Assembly: GCF_001921205.1 (NCBI RefSeq)
Contig: NZ_MSIE01000008.1
Location: forward strand, 62,001 to 126,000
DNA length: 64,000 nt
Reading direction: 5' to 3'
Origin: Actinophytocola xanthii
GTDB taxonomy: Bacteria > Actinomycetota > Actinomycetes > Mycobacteriales > Pseudonocardiaceae
Shown: one piece after another, positions 24,465 to 33,771 of the stretch
Numbering within the stretch: the stretch's first letter is position 1
Layout: the number at the start of each line of letters is the position of its first letter
Made by a program: the position numbers and the translations under genes
The notes under the pieces: generated by a model
Seen by the model: the letters and a program-made list of their open reading frames with translations, nothing else
Database searches by the model: none
What the model was told of the DNA's origin: nothing

Positions 24465-27398
24465 GTGAACGACCACAGCAGCCACCGGCGACGTTCCAGC
24501 CAGCCGGAGTGGCCGACCGGTGACGACCCCGACTCGTCGGGCCGGCGCCAGCAGCCGCCCGGTGAGCAGCAGGACCGCACCGGGTTCTGGAGCCCTCTGT
24601 GGGAGGACGACGACGAGCCCACTCCCGGCGCCTCGTCGAACGGCACCCATGCCGCCGGTTCCCACGGCCGAGGCTCCCACCGTCTCCCCGAGGACCAGGG
24701 CGCGCACCACGCGTCCCCGCCGCCACCCCCGTCCAGGCCGGCCCCCCGTCCCGCCCGCGGCCCGGCCTGGCCGACGGAGGAGCCACCGGCCCGCCGCGCC
24801 GCCCCCGGCCCGAACGGTGCCGGTCCCAACGGGGCCCCGGGCCTGCCGGCACCCGGCCCCGTACCCCCCGCGCCGCGCCCGGGTGCCCAGCCTCCCGTGC
24901 CCAACGCGAACGGCCACGGCCCAGCCACGCCACCCGGCGGCCGCCCGGCGGTCGACCCCAGGACCCGCGTGGTGCGGTCTCGCCCCGGTGGCCCGCCCCG
25001 GCCCGGTGGCGCCCGCCCCGGCGGTCCCCCCGCGCCTGGCGCCGTGCCGGAAGCCGACCCCGACGGTCCCACCGAGATGCTGCCGTCGGTACACGGCCGC
25101 TCCAAGCCGGAACCGGAGCTGCTGACCCACCGCGAGCCGGCCTACGACGACGACCTGCACGATCCGCGCGAGGATCAGTACCTCGACGACGAGTACTACG
25201 ACGAGGACGAGGACACCCCGCTCAGCGCCGACCAGAAGCGCCTCCGGCGGAAGAAGATCTGGCGCCGGGTCCGCCGCACCGGCTACGTGCTGACCGCGCT
25301 GATGATCATCCTGCCGCTCATCGGCTTCTTCGTCGCCTACCAGGTCGTGCGCGTGCCGCCGCCCCAGCAGGTTGCGGAGGACCAGCGCCAGGTCGTCAAG
25401 CTCGAGTACAGCGACAAGTCCCTGCTCGGCGAGGTGGTCCCGACGGGTGGGGAAAACCGCCGGCTGGTCAAGTACGAGGAGATCCCGGAGCACGTGAAGA
25501 ACGCGGTGTTCGCCGCGGAGGACGCCGACTTCATGACCAACCCGGGCTTCGACATCGCCGGCGTGCTGCGGGCCGCCTGGAACCAGGTCACCGGCGGCTC
25601 GGGTGGCGGTTCCACGATCACCCAGCAGTACATCAAGAAGGCGACCGGCAACGAAGAGAAGTCGATCAGCCGCAAGGCGCTCGAAGTGGTCACGGCCTAC
25701 AAGATGAACAACACCTACTCCAAGGAAGACATCATCACGGCCTACCTCAACACGATCTACTTCGGCCGTGGCGCCTACGGCATCTCCGCCGCCGCACACG
25801 CGTACTACGGCAAGGAGCTCAAGAACGTCACGCCGTCCGAGGCCGCGCTGCTCGCGGGGATGATCCAGAGCCCCAGCCGGTTCGACGACCAGGAGTACAT
25901 GGACCGGCGCTGGAAGTTCGTCCTCGGCCAGATGGTCGACAAGGGCTGGTTCCCGGCCGAGCAGGCCAAGACCGAGACGTTCCCCAAGCTGCAGAACATC
26001 GAGAAGTCCAAGCCCAAGGCCTTCACCGGCCCGAACGCGCACATCCAGCGCGCCGCGTTCGAAGAGCTCGAGGCGTTGAACATCGGGCTGACCGAGGAGG
26101 AGATCTACCGCGAGGGCCTCGTCATCAAGACCACGATCCACCGCCCGGCCCAGGACATCGCGCTGCGTTCGGTGCGCGAGGTGATGAAGGACCAGCCGAA
26201 GGTGAACATGCCGGCACTGGTCGCGGTCAGCCCCAAGGACGGTGGCGTCCTCGCGTACTACGGCGGCGAGAACGGCGTCGGGCTCGACTGGGCCGACGCC
26301 CCCCAGGAGCCCGGCTCGTCGTTCAAGCCCTTCGACCTCGTCGCCCTGCTGCAGCAGGGCAAGGGCCTCAACGAGCGGTACGACGGCACCTCCGGCCGGT
26401 CTTTCGGCAACAACGGCATCACCGTGCGCAACTCGGGCGGCGCCTCGTGCGGTACCGAGTGCACCGTGGCCGAGGCCATGGAGCGTTCGATCAACACCGT
26501 CTTCTACGACATGGTCGTGAACACCGTCGGTCCCAAGGGCGTCGAGAAGGCAGCTCGCGCCGCCGGGATCACCTCGGACCTGAACGGCGAGGCCGCCGAC
26601 GAGCAGGGACCGGACGGCAACATCTCGATCGGCGGTGGTCAGACCCGCGTCTCGACCCTGGAGATGGCGTCCGCCTACAGCACGTTCGCCTCGGGCGGCA
26701 TTTACCACAAGCCGCACCTGGTGACCGAGGTGCGCTACCCCGACGGCCAGATCAGGTGGAAGCGGCAGCCGGAGGACAAGCAGGCGTTCGACTCGAACCC
26801 GGAGAACAACCAGAAGATCGCCCGCAACGTCACCGAGTCGCTGATGCCCGTGCTCAAGTACTCCGAACTCGAGTGTGACGACGGCCGCCAGTGCGCCGGC
26901 AAGACCGGTACCCACCAGCTGGGCGAAACCGAGGACAACTCGAAGGCGTGGATGGTGGGCTACGCGCCCCAGGTCTCGACGGCCGTCTCGATGAGCGCGC
27001 AGGACGAGAAGGGCAGACAGCTCCCGCTGAAGGACAAGGACGGCGACATCGTCTACGGCAGCGGGCTGCCCGGCCAGATCTGGCTCAAGTTCATGAACGA
27101 CTACCTCCGGAACGCGCCGAAGCTGACGTTCGGCGAGTTCGACCCGATCGGGGAACCGGTCCAGGAGGAGGAGGAAGTCGTCGAGGAGGAGCCGGAGGAG
27201 CCCCAGGAACCGGAGGAGCCCCAGGAACCGACGGAGCCCACCGACCCGACGGATCCCACCGACCCGACGGACCCGACCGACCCGACCGACCCGACGGACC
27301 CGACCGACCCGACAGATCCCACCGACCCGTTCCCCGGCATCCCCGGTCCGGGTGGCGGCAACCCGGGCAACCAGAACATCGCCCGGCCCAGGTCCTGA
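24465..27398 (+). CDS. ponA: Bifunctional class A penicillin-binding protein
   Basis: Peptidoglycan glycosyltransferase/transpeptidase of 977 residues. A long Pro/Arg-rich cytoplasmic tail (about 1-270) precedes a single membrane anchor near 273-296. The GT51 domain is next, with AAEDADFMTNPGFD and GGSTITQQYIKKA. The transpeptidase domain has SxxK in PGSSFKPFD near 617, SIN in MERSINTVFYD and KTGT near 812. The C-terminus ends in EPQEP then ten TDP repeats. GTG 24465 has GGGAGG 8 nt upstream. It follows the DUF5318 gene as in Rv0049-Rv0050 (ponA1). The long disordered tail is common for actinobacterial PonA and may bind division or phosphorylation partners. Confidence 0.96.
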   Translation: MNDHSSHRRRSSQPEWPTGDDPDSSGRRQQPPGEQQDRTGFWSPLWEDDDEPTPGASSNGTHAAGSHGRGSHRLPEDQGAHHASPPPPPSRPAPRPARGPAWPTEEPPARRAAPGPNGAGPNGAPGLPAPGPVPPAPRPGAQPPVPNANGHGPATPPGGRPAVDPRTRVVRSRPGGPPRPGGARPGGPPAPGAVPEADPDGPTEMLPSVHGRSKPEPELLTHREPAYDDDLHDPREDQYLDDEYYDEDEDTPLSADQKRLRRKKIWRRVRRTGYVLTALMIILPLIGFFVAYQVVRVPPPQQVAEDQRQVVKLEYSDKSLLGEVVPTGGENRRLVKYEEIPEHVKNAVFAAEDADFMTNPGFDIAGVLRAAWNQVTGGSGGGSTITQQYIKKATGNEEKSISRKALEVVTAYKMNNTYSKEDIITAYLNTIYFGRGAYGISAAAHAYYGKELKNVTPSEAALLAGMIQSPSRFDDQEYMDRRWKFVLGQMVDKGWFPAEQAKTETFPKLQNIEKSKPKAFTGPNAHIQRAAFEELEALNIGLTEEEIYREGLVIKTTIHRPAQDIALRSVREVMKDQPKVNMPALVAVSPKDGGVLAYYGGENGVGLDWADAPQEPGSSFKPFDLVALLQQGKGLNERYDGTSGRSFGNNGITVRNSGGASCGTECTVAEAMERSINTVFYDMVVNTVGPKGVEKAARAAGITSDLNGEAADEQGPDGNISIGGGQTRVSTLEMASAYSTFASGGIYHKPHLVTEVRYPDGQIRWKRQPEDKQAFDSNPENNQKIARNVTESLMPVLKYSELECDDGRQCAGKTGTHQLGETEDNSKAWMVGYAPQVSTAVSMSAQDEKGRQLPLKDKDGDIVYGSGLPGQIWLKFMNDYLRNAPKLTFGEFDPIGEPVQEEEEVVEEEPEEPQEPEEPQEPTEPTDPTDPTDPTDPTDPTDPTDPTDPTDPTDPFPGIPGPGGGNPGNQNIARPRS
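27240..27329 (+). repeat. Ten 9-bp units encoding (Thr-Asp-Pro)x10
   Basis: Ten successive 9-nt units, variants of ACCGACCCG, encode TDP ten times at the end of ponA, after a shorter EPQEP repeat at about 27190-27239. The synonymous variation between units (ACGGATCCC, ACAGATCCC) shows the repeat is not wholly fresh. Copy number is expected to vary between strains. Confidence 0.9.
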
Positions 27399-27473
27399 TG
27401 ATGGTCAGCCGGCCCGGGACCGGTACCGAGGTCTCGCGGCCGGCTTCCGGGCACGCCCCGTAGCATCGCGCGC

Positions 27474-29120
27474 GTGCCAGGCGAATCGGATCAGCCGGAG
27501 GCCGACAGGCGTTCTCCCGGGGAGACGGTGGACGGGGAGGTCGGCGACACCGCGACGCTGACCCCCGACCAGCGCGTCGTTCCCACGTGGACCGAGCCCC
27601 TGGTCGCCTCGGCCAGCGGGCCCGTCGGGGGCCCGCTCGGCACCCACGCGGCGATCGGTCGGCACTGGTTCTGGACGCCGCTGCGGGTGGCTCTGCTGCT
27701 CGCCGTGATCGCGCTGACCATCGGGTGGTTCGGCAAGGCGGCGTGCGTCCAGCAGTTCTACAACGAGGACGCGAAGCAGCTCGAACTCGACTGGCGCTCC
27801 AGCCGTCCGTTCGTCGCGATGTGCTACTCGGACATCATCCCGCTCTACTCGGCCGAGCGCCTCAACGAGGGCGGCTTCCCCTACCAGACCAGCTGGGTCG
27901 ACGACGAGGGCAAACCGACCGCTCACACCCGGTACATGGAGTACCCGGTGCTGACCGGGCTGTTCCAGTGGGTCAACGCGAAGTTCACCGAGGGCTGGCT
28001 GGCCGTCGCGAACGCGGGGTGGCTGCCGACCGGGCTGCCGGTCACGATCTTCTTCGACATCTCGGCCTTCTGGCTCGCGCTCGCCTGGCTGGTGACGGTC
28101 TGGGCGGTGGCCCGCACGGCACGGCGACGGCCGTGGGACGCGGCCCTCATCGCCGCGTCCCCGCTGGTCATGGTGCACGCGTTCACCAACTTCGACACGC
28201 TTGCCACGGCCTGTGCCGCGGCCGGCGTGCTGGCCTGGTCGCGGCGCAGGCCAGGGCTGGCCGGGGTCCTGCTCGGCATCGGCGCCGCGGCCAAGCTCTA
28301 CCCGCTCTTCCTGCTCGGTCCGCTGCTCGTGCTGTGCCTGCGTGCCGGCCGGATGCGTGCCTGGGGCAGGACCACCCTCGCGGCACTGCTGACCTGGGCC
28401 CTGGTGAACCTGCCGATCCTGCTCGCGTTCCCGCGGGGATGGTGGGAGTTCTTCCACCGCAACAGTCTGCGCGGGGCCGACCCGGACTCGATCTACAACG
28501 TGTTCGTCCAGTTCGCCGACTGGGAGGGCTTCGACGGCCCACTGGCGTTCGGCCAGACCCCGTTCTGGCTGAACGTGGTCAGCGCTGCGCTGTTCCTGCT
28601 CTGCTGCGCCGGTATCGCCTTCGTCGGCCTGCACGCCCCGACCCGGCCGCGCCTGGCCCAGCTGGGCTTCCTGGTGTTGGCCGCGTTCCTGCTGACCAAC
28701 AAGGTCTGGAGCCCGCAGTACAGCCTGTGGCTGGTGCCCCTGGCCGTGCTCGCCGTCCCCCGCTGGCGCCTGCTGCTGGCCTGGATGGTCGTCGACGCCC
28801 TGATCTGGGCGCCGCGGATGGCCTTCTACCTCGGCGACGACAAGAAGGGCCTGCCGATCGACTGGTTCCTCTCGTTCGTCATCGTGCGCGACCTGGCGGT
28901 GATCGCCCTCTGCGTGCTGGTGATCTACGAGATCTACCACCCGGCCAGGGACCTGGTCCGCCAGCACGACCAGGACGACCCGCACGGCGGGGTCCTGGAC
29001 GGCGCCGAGGACAGGGTCACCGTCCGGCGGTCGTCACGGCGGGAACGGGGGGAACGACGAGAACGGCGGGACGGCCGGGACGTGGCCGTCGGTGCCGTTC
29101 CCGGTCAGGACGCCGGGTAG
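27474..29120 (+). CDS. GT87-type (DUF2029) membrane glycosyltransferase
   Basis: Polytopic membrane protein of 548 residues in the DUF2029/GT87 family, which use polyprenol-phosphate sugars on the outer membrane face. Seen: about ten hydrophobic helices, an early CYSDIIPLYSAERLNEGG loop, EYPVLTGLFQW, NFDTLATACAAAGVLAWSRRRPGLAGVLLGIGAAAKLYPLFLL, and NKVWSPQYSLWLVPL. A basic tail of about 45 residues ends it. GTG 27474 follows TAGCAT by 7 nt (leaderless type). Syntenic with Rv0051. Its paralogue is on the opposite strand next door (29148-30653). The donor and product are not deducible; arabinan or mannan assembly is a fair guess. Confidence 0.88.
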   Translation: MPGESDQPEADRRSPGETVDGEVGDTATLTPDQRVVPTWTEPLVASASGPVGGPLGTHAAIGRHWFWTPLRVALLLAVIALTIGWFGKAACVQQFYNEDAKQLELDWRSSRPFVAMCYSDIIPLYSAERLNEGGFPYQTSWVDDEGKPTAHTRYMEYPVLTGLFQWVNAKFTEGWLAVANAGWLPTGLPVTIFFDISAFWLALAWLVTVWAVARTARRRPWDAALIAASPLVMVHAFTNFDTLATACAAAGVLAWSRRRPGLAGVLLGIGAAAKLYPLFLLGPLLVLCLRAGRMRAWGRTTLAALLTWALVNLPILLAFPRGWWEFFHRNSLRGADPDSIYNVFVQFADWEGFDGPLAFGQTPFWLNVVSAALFLLCCAGIAFVGLHAPTRPRLAQLGFLVLAAFLLTNKVWSPQYSLWLVPLAVLAVPRWRLLLAWMVVDALIWAPRMAFYLGDDKKGLPIDWFLSFVIVRDLAVIALCVLVIYEIYHPARDLVRQHDQDDPHGGVLDGAEDRVTVRRSSRRERGERRERRDGRDVAVGAVPGQDAG

Positions 29121-29147
29121 CGAGGCCACCCGGCCGCGCTCAGGCCG

Positions 29148-30653
29148 TCACGGCGACCGCGTGCCGATCTCGGCCGGTGTCCTCGGCTCCTCCGGCAGGG
29201 GATCGTCGTCCACGGTGGAGCGCGCGACCAGGAACGCGTAGAAGAGCCCGACCAGCAGGGCGGCCCTGCCCCACACGCCGACCATCACCGCCTGGGCCGC
29301 CAGACCGTCGTAGATCCCGCCGTGGCTGCCGTAGAAGATCTCGTAGAACCACCGGAAGATCCCGATCCCCATGGCGAGGTCGGCCACCAGGTACGCGACG
29401 ACCCAGCCCCACCGCACCCGCATCAGGACGAACATCGGGACCAGCCAGAGCGTGTACTGCGGGGAGTGCACCTTGTGCAGCAGCAGGAACCCGCAGAGCA
29501 TGGCCGCCGACACGGCGATCCAGGGGTAGGTCCCCTCCTTCTGGTACCGCAGCCAGCCCAACGCGCAGGCGACGACGAACGACAGCAGCATCAGCGTCGG
29601 CGAGAGGGCCCCGATGAGCTCCTGAACGCCGGTGTTGTCCGAGTCCGAGTCGGGCCGCAGCCCCCAGAACCAGATCGAGTTGGTGGTGATGTCCGCCTTG
29701 CGCAGCAGCTGGAACGTGAACGAGGCCTGCCAGCCCTCGAAGCCGGCCACCGCGAACGGCACGTTGGCGGCGACCGCGGTACCCAATGCGACCAACGCGA
29801 CCCGCAGCGCGCCGAACCAGTCCAGCGTCCAGCGGGTCACCCGGCCGGCGAACTCCCGACCGTCCCGCCCGCCGGTGAGCACATAGAGCATCAGCGGCAG
29901 GACGAAGATCGCCGGGTAGACCTTGAACGCGAACCCGAGCCCGAGCAGCACGGCCGCGACCGTGGCGCGGGTCAGCAGGGGCCGCTCGACGCCGCGCCTG
30001 CCCCAGCCCCGGTGCACGACGTACACCGCGGCCACCGCGCACAGCACGACGGGCAGCTCCCAGTTGTGGAACGCGTAGAGCACCAGCGGCGGCCCGACCG
30101 CCCAGAGCAGCGCCCGCCAGCCGGACAACCGCCCGAGCATCCAGGCCGTCACCAACCCGAACGGCGCGAGCACCAACGCCGACAACAGCAGGAACTCGGC
30201 GTCGGTCTGCGCGAGCAGCGCCGACGCCCAGATCACCACCCCGGTCAGCACCGGGTACTCGACGACCCCACCGACCGGCTGGCCGTCCTCGTTGAGCTTT
30301 CCGTTGACGTAGGGGAACACGTGCCGGTCGATGTCCCGGCCGATCCACAGGAACTGGATGTCCGAATAGCACACGTCCTGCTTGCTGCGCAGGTCGTAGT
30401 CCGGACCACTGCGCCCGAACTCGTCGAACTCGGGACCGGTGCAGCGGTTCTTGTTGACGAAGCCGAGCACCAGGGTGATCCCGCACAGCACCACGAGCGC
30501 GGCGAGAGCGAACGCGCCGAGCCGCCGGGCCCGGCCGGTGGGCCGCGCGCCGGGCTCGTCGCCCTCGGGCGGCGCGCCGACCTCCTCGGACACTGCCCCC
30601 TCCGCCTTTCCTGACCTCGGGTCCGCCGCCGCCCCGGCCGGCAGCATCTTCAC
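29148..30653 (-). CDS. GT87-type (DUF2029) membrane glycosyltransferase, second copy
   Basis: Second DUF2029/GT87 membrane protein, 501 residues and about ten helices. Shared landmarks with the neighbour: CYSDIQFLWIGRDIDRHVFPYVNGKLNEDGQP, EYPVLTGVVIW, NWELPVVLCAVAAVYV, GLGFAFKVYPAIFVL and HKVHSPQYTLWLVPMFV. GTG 30653 overlaps the stop of the AP endonuclease gene by 4 bp (GTGA); ATG 30647 also lies in frame. A start around residue 21 (GTG, SEEVGAPPEGDE) is possible. The convergent arrangement with its paralogue, 27 bp apart, suggests an inverted duplication. The role is probably polyprenol-sugar dependent surface glycan synthesis. Confidence 0.87.
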   Translation of the reverse strand: MKMLPAGAAADPRSGKAEGAVSEEVGAPPEGDEPGARPTGRARRLGAFALAALVVLCGITLVLGFVNKNRCTGPEFDEFGRSGPDYDLRSKQDVCYSDIQFLWIGRDIDRHVFPYVNGKLNEDGQPVGGVVEYPVLTGVVIWASALLAQTDAEFLLLSALVLAPFGLVTAWMLGRLSGWRALLWAVGPPLVLYAFHNWELPVVLCAVAAVYVVHRGWGRRGVERPLLTRATVAAVLLGLGFAFKVYPAIFVLPLMLYVLTGGRDGREFAGRVTRWTLDWFGALRVALVALGTAVAANVPFAVAGFEGWQASFTFQLLRKADITTNSIWFWGLRPDSDSDNTGVQELIGALSPTLMLLSFVVACALGWLRYQKEGTYPWIAVSAAMLCGFLLLHKVHSPQYTLWLVPMFVLMRVRWGWVVAYLVADLAMGIGIFRWFYEIFYGSHGGIYDGLAAQAVMVGVWGRAALLVGLFYAFLVARSTVDDDPLPEEPRTPAEIGTRSP

Positions 30654-31420
30654 CGGCCCGTGGCGGCACGCAGGAACGCGATGTCCTCGGCCTGCCCGTC
30701 GGCCGGTGTCTCCACCACGACCGGGGCCCCGGCCTCCTTGGCCACCGCGGCCAGCAGCTCTGGCTCGATCATGCCAGTCTTGATGTTGGCATGGCGGTCC
30801 CGGGCGGAGTCGAACTCGTCGCGGGAGTTGTTCAGGTGGACCAGGTCGATCCGACCGGTGATCGCCCTGACCCGGTCGACGATCCCGTCCAGGCTCTCGC
30901 CCGCCGCGTGGGCGTGGCAGGTGTCCAGGCAGAAGCCGGCACCGAACTCGCCGACCTCGTCCCAGAGGCGGGCGAGCATCTCGAACTTGCGGGCCATGGC
31001 GTTGTCCCCGCCCGCGGTGTTCTCGATCAGGACCGGCAGCGGGAAACCCCCGGCCTGCGCCTGACGCTCGAAGAACTTGCGCCAGTTCGCCAGGCCGGCG
31101 GCCGGGTCCTCGCCCTGCGTCACGTGCCCGCCGTGGACGATCAGGCCCTTCGCGCCGGTGGCCGCGGCCGCCTCGGCGTACTGGGTGACCGTCTTGCGCG
31201 ACGGGATCCGGATGCGGTTGTTCGTCGAGGCGATGTTCACCGGGTACGGGGAGTGCACGAAGACGTCGATGCCCGCTTCACGCAGGGCCTCCGCCTGGGG
31301 ATGGGGCTTCTGCGCCTTCCAGCTCTGCGGGTCGCCGAGGAAGAACTGCACCACGTCCGCGTTCCGCTCGCGCGCGGCGCCGAGCGGGTCGTCACTGTGG
31401 ATGTGGGCGCCGATGCTCAT
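30650..31420 (-). CDS. nfo: Deoxyribonuclease IV / AP endonuclease (Nfo)
   Basis: Endonuclease IV family (AP endonuclease 2) base-excision repair enzyme of 256 residues. Seen: zinc ligands in GAHIHSDDPLGAARERNAD, VHSPYPVNIAS, LIVHGGHVTQGED, LIENTAGGDN, FCLDTCHAHAAG, LVHLNNSRDEFDSARDRHANIKTGMI and VVVETP, which cover the TIM-barrel site. It is shorter than E. coli Nfo (285) but matches actinobacterial members. ATG 31420 gives MSIGAHIHSDD; TACGCT lies 8 nt upstream on the minus strand. It forms an operon with the GT87 gene (GTGA overlap), an odd pairing of repair and envelope functions. Confidence 0.93.
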   Translation of the reverse strand: MSIGAHIHSDDPLGAARERNADVVQFFLGDPQSWKAQKPHPQAEALREAGIDVFVHSPYPVNIASTNNRIRIPSRKTVTQYAEAAAATGAKGLIVHGGHVTQGEDPAAGLANWRKFFERQAQAGGFPLPVLIENTAGGDNAMARKFEMLARLWDEVGEFGAGFCLDTCHAHAAGESLDGIVDRVRAITGRIDLVHLNNSRDEFDSARDRHANIKTGMIEPELLAAVAKEAGAPVVVETPADGQAEDIAFLRAATGR

Positions 31421-31513
31421 GGCCCGCGAGCGTAGTCGGCTGGTGCGGCGGGAACGGGAGGCGCCCGCTACTCCGGTCGGCCTACCTCGCGCCTGGAGCA
31501 CCCCCGCTCAACT

Positions 31514-31527
31514 GGTCACGCGTGACC
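31514..31527. promoter_or_regulatory. Perfect palindrome in divergent promoter region
   Basis: GGTCACGCGTGACC is a perfect 14-bp palindrome in the 168-bp gap between the divergent nfo and secreted protein genes. A second dyad TTACCG/CGGTAA follows at about 31536-31556. Such symmetry fits a dimeric regulator. The regulator is unknown. Confidence 0.4.
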
Positions 31528-31588
31528 TCCAGGGGTTACCGTCGTTGAACCGGTAAGTGCTACCGGCGGGTACGGCGGGAGGTTCACC

Positions 31589-32599
31589 ATGCGACGGCGC
31601 ATGCGCGGTGCCGCGGCCGCTGCGGCACTCGTCCTGTCGGTGTGCACGTTCGGGCTGGTCGGCGTCGGTACCGCGAGCGCGGCCGAGCCCATCGTCGTCG
31701 GCAGTTGCGCGACCAACGTGGTCGGCAAGCCCGGTCAGCCGGTCTCGCTGGCCCCGGCGGCGGTACTCGGCATCGTCACCGACGCGGTGCGCGCGGTGCC
31801 CGTCCTGGGTCCGCCGCTGGCCGCCTCGGCCAACCAGGCCTTCGGCGCGCTCGCGCCGATCCCCGTCGGCGTGCTGCCCACCGGCTCCGGCGTCATCTCC
31901 GGCGCCGTCATCGCCGACGCGGTTGTCGCCCAGCTCAAGAAGATCCCGCTGCTCGGCCCCGTACTCGGAGCCGTGGTCACCTCCGTCCGCCCCACCCTGA
32001 CCTCGGTCTGCGAGATCGGCGTGAAGGGTGTGAACGCGGTCGCCGCGCCCGTCCAGGACGGCGTCGACGCGGCTGCCGACGCGTCCGAACGCGCGGTCGA
32101 GCAGGTACTGCCCGAGGGCGTTCCCGGCGCTCCGCCGGAGAGTCCCGGTACCGAGAAGCCTGGCGGCAACCCCGGCGCCGGCGGCAACGGCGGCACCCCG
32201 GGGGGCGGCGCGAAGGGCTCCCCCGTACCCAACCAGCCGGCGATCGGCGGGCTCGCGCCCAGCGGCTGGTCATTGTACCCGGCTGGCCTGCGCGGGCTGG
32301 CCATGTCGCCGCTGGACTTCTACGGCTCGATCCCGTTCGCCACCCCCGGCCTGTACGCACCCTCGCCCGGCGTCCGCTACGGCGGCGCCGTGCCCGGCTA
32401 CAACCCCCAGTTCGGCGTGCTCGGCACCGACGACCCCGGCGACGGGGTGCAGGCCGCCGGGCGGGCGGAGGCCCTGACCCCACCGGCTGGCCAACGCATC
32501 GAGTTCGCGGTGCTGCTCGCGGTGCTCGCGTTGTCCGTGGTCACCGCCGCTTTGGTACGCACCTGGGTGCTGCGCAAAGCCCCGGGCGCGGCCCTGTAA
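31589..32599 (+). CDS. Secreted protein with C-terminal membrane anchor
   Basis: A 336-residue exported protein of unknown function. It has a Sec signal peptide (RRRMRGAAAAAALVLSVCTFGLVGVGTASAAEP), an Ala/Val-rich helical region to about residue 185, a Gly/Pro-rich linker (PGGNPGAGGNGGTPGGGAKG), and a C-terminal hydrophobic segment near 300-325 (IEFAVLLAVLALSVVTAALVRTWVL) followed by basic residues, so it probably stays membrane-anchored. It sits directly upstream of rpsF. No enzyme motif is visible. ATG 31589 has GGGAGG 9 nt upstream. Confidence 0.75.
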   Translation: MRRRMRGAAAAAALVLSVCTFGLVGVGTASAAEPIVVGSCATNVVGKPGQPVSLAPAAVLGIVTDAVRAVPVLGPPLAASANQAFGALAPIPVGVLPTGSGVISGAVIADAVVAQLKKIPLLGPVLGAVVTSVRPTLTSVCEIGVKGVNAVAAPVQDGVDAAADASERAVEQVLPEGVPGAPPESPGTEKPGGNPGAGGNGGTPGGGAKGSPVPNQPAIGGLAPSGWSLYPAGLRGLAMSPLDFYGSIPFATPGLYAPSPGVRYGGAVPGYNPQFGVLGTDDPGDGVQAAGRAEALTPPAGQRIEFAVLLAVLALSVVTAALVRTWVLRKAPGAAL

Positions 32600-32623
32600 C
32601 CTGTCTTCCGCAAGACCCCTCCT

Positions 32624-32642
32624 GCCACGGAGAGCCCGTGGC
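32624..32642 (+). promoter_or_regulatory. rpsF leader hairpin, candidate S6:S18 site
   Basis: GCCACGG-AGAGC-CCGTGGC forms a 7-bp stem in the 5' leader of rpsF, just downstream of a TAACCT box (32597-32602). Flanking CTC/CTG and CAG/GAG could close an outer helix with a CCG element at the 3' side, as in the known S6:S18-binding leaders that autoregulate rpsF operons. The hairpin is seen; autoregulation is inference. Confidence 0.35.
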
Positions 32643-32672
32643 CGCAGAGTCCACAGGAGGTGAGTGGTCTTC

Positions 32673-32969
32673 ATGCGTCATTACGAGGTAATGGTCATCC
32701 TCGACCCCACGCTCGACGAGCGCACGGTCGCACCGTCGCTGGACACGTTCCTCAACGTCATCCGCACGTCGGGTGGCAACGTCGAGAAGGTCGACGTGTG
32801 GGGCAAGCGCCGGTTGTCGTTCGAGATCGCCAAGCACACCGAGGGCATCTACGCGGTCCTCGACGTGAACGCCGACCCGGACGCGGTCAAGGAGCTGGAC
32901 CGCCAGCTCGGTCTCCAGGAGTCGGTGCTGCGGACCAAGGTCCTGCGGCGCGACCCGGCCGGGGCCTGA
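32673..32969 (+). CDS. rpsF: 30S ribosomal protein S6
   Basis: Small-subunit protein of the platform, binding S18 and 16S r[22 protein letters not shown] and [51 protein letters not shown] are standard S6 signatures. Start is ATG 32673, with AGGAGGTGA ending 9 nt upstream; a GTG at 32664 overlaps the ribosome-binding site. First gene of the conserved rpsF-ssb-rpsR-rplI cluster (Rv0053-Rv0056), 98 residues. Confidence 0.97.
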   Translation: MRHYEVMVILDPTLDERTVAPSLDTFLNVIRTSGGNVEKVDVWGKRRLSFEIAKHTEGIYAVLDVNADPDAVKELDRQLGLQESVLRTKVLRRDPAGA

Positions 32970-32982
32970 GGGAGGTAGCGCC

Positions 32983-33465
32983 ATGGCCGGCGACACCGTC
33001 ATCACCGTGATCGGCAACCTGACCGCCGACCCCGAGCTGCGGTTCACGCAGTCGGGGGCAGCGGTGGCGAACTTCACCGTCGCGTCGACGCCCCGGACCT
33101 TCGACCGCCAGAGCGGCGAGTGGAAGGACGGCGAGGCGCTGTTCCTGCGGTGCAACATCTGGCGGCAGTCGGCCGAGAACGTGGCCGAGTCGCTCACCCG
33201 CGGGGCGCGCGTGATCGTCAGCGGGCGGCTCAAGCAGCGGTCCTTCGAGACCCGTGAGGGCGAGAAGCGCACCGTCGTCGAGCTGGAGGTCGACGAGATC
33301 GGCCCGTCGCTGCGGTACGCGACCGCGAAGGTCAACAAGGTGAGCCGGGGCAGCGGCGGGGGCGGCTTCGGCGGCGGCTCCGGCGCTCCCGCGGACGACC
33401 CCTGGGGCTCCGCGCCCCCCGCCGGTTCCGGCGGTGGCGGGTTCTCCGACGAGCCTCCCTTCTGA
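32983..33465 (+). CDS. ssb: Single-stranded DNA-binding protein
   Basis: SSB of 160 residues for replication, repair and recombination. The OB fold is residues 1-110: [98 protein letters not shown] Gly-rich flexible linker follows and the tail ends DEPPF, the acidic tip that recruits partner proteins. It lies 13 bp after rpsF with GGGAGGT upstream of ATG. Confidence 0.97.
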   Translation: MAGDTVITVIGNLTADPELRFTQSGAAVANFTVASTPRTFDRQSGEWKDGEALFLRCNIWRQSAENVAESLTRGARVIVSGRLKQRSFETREGEKRTVVELEVDEIGPSLRYATAKVNKVSRGSGGGGFGGGSGAPADDPWGSAPPAGSGGGGFSDEPPF

Positions 33466-33509
33466 CCGACACCCCCACGCACCTCACGAGGAAGACCAGG
33501 AGTTTCACA

Positions 33510-33755
33510 GTGGCCAAGCCACCCATTCGCAAGCCGAAGAAGAAGGTCTGCGTGTTCTGCAAGTCCAAGAAGGCGGACGCGCAGCAGATCGACTACAAGG
33601 ACACCACGCTGCTGCGGAAGTACATCTCCGACCGCGGCAAGATCCGTGCCCGCCGGGTGACCGGCAACTGCAGCCAGCACCAGCGTGACGTCGCCATCGC
33701 GGTGAAGAACGCTCGGGAGATGGCGCTGCTGCCCTATACCTCGACCGCGCGCTGA
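33510..33755 (+). CDS. rpsR: 30S ribosomal protein S18 (zinc-ligand form)
   Basis: S18 of 81 residues. [74 protein letters not shown] is typical. It contains CVFC and NCSQH, the cysteine and histidine ligands of the C+ (zinc-binding) S18 type, so this is the zinc-replete copy; actinobacteria often carry a second C- copy used under zinc starvation. GTG start 33510, after AGGAGT. Confidence 0.97.
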   Translation: MAKPPIRKPKKKVCVFCKSKKADAQQIDYKDTTLLRKYISDRGKIRARRVTGNCSQHQRDVAIAVKNAREMALLPYTSTAR

Positions 33756-33771
33756 TCCGGGGAGTCCACAG

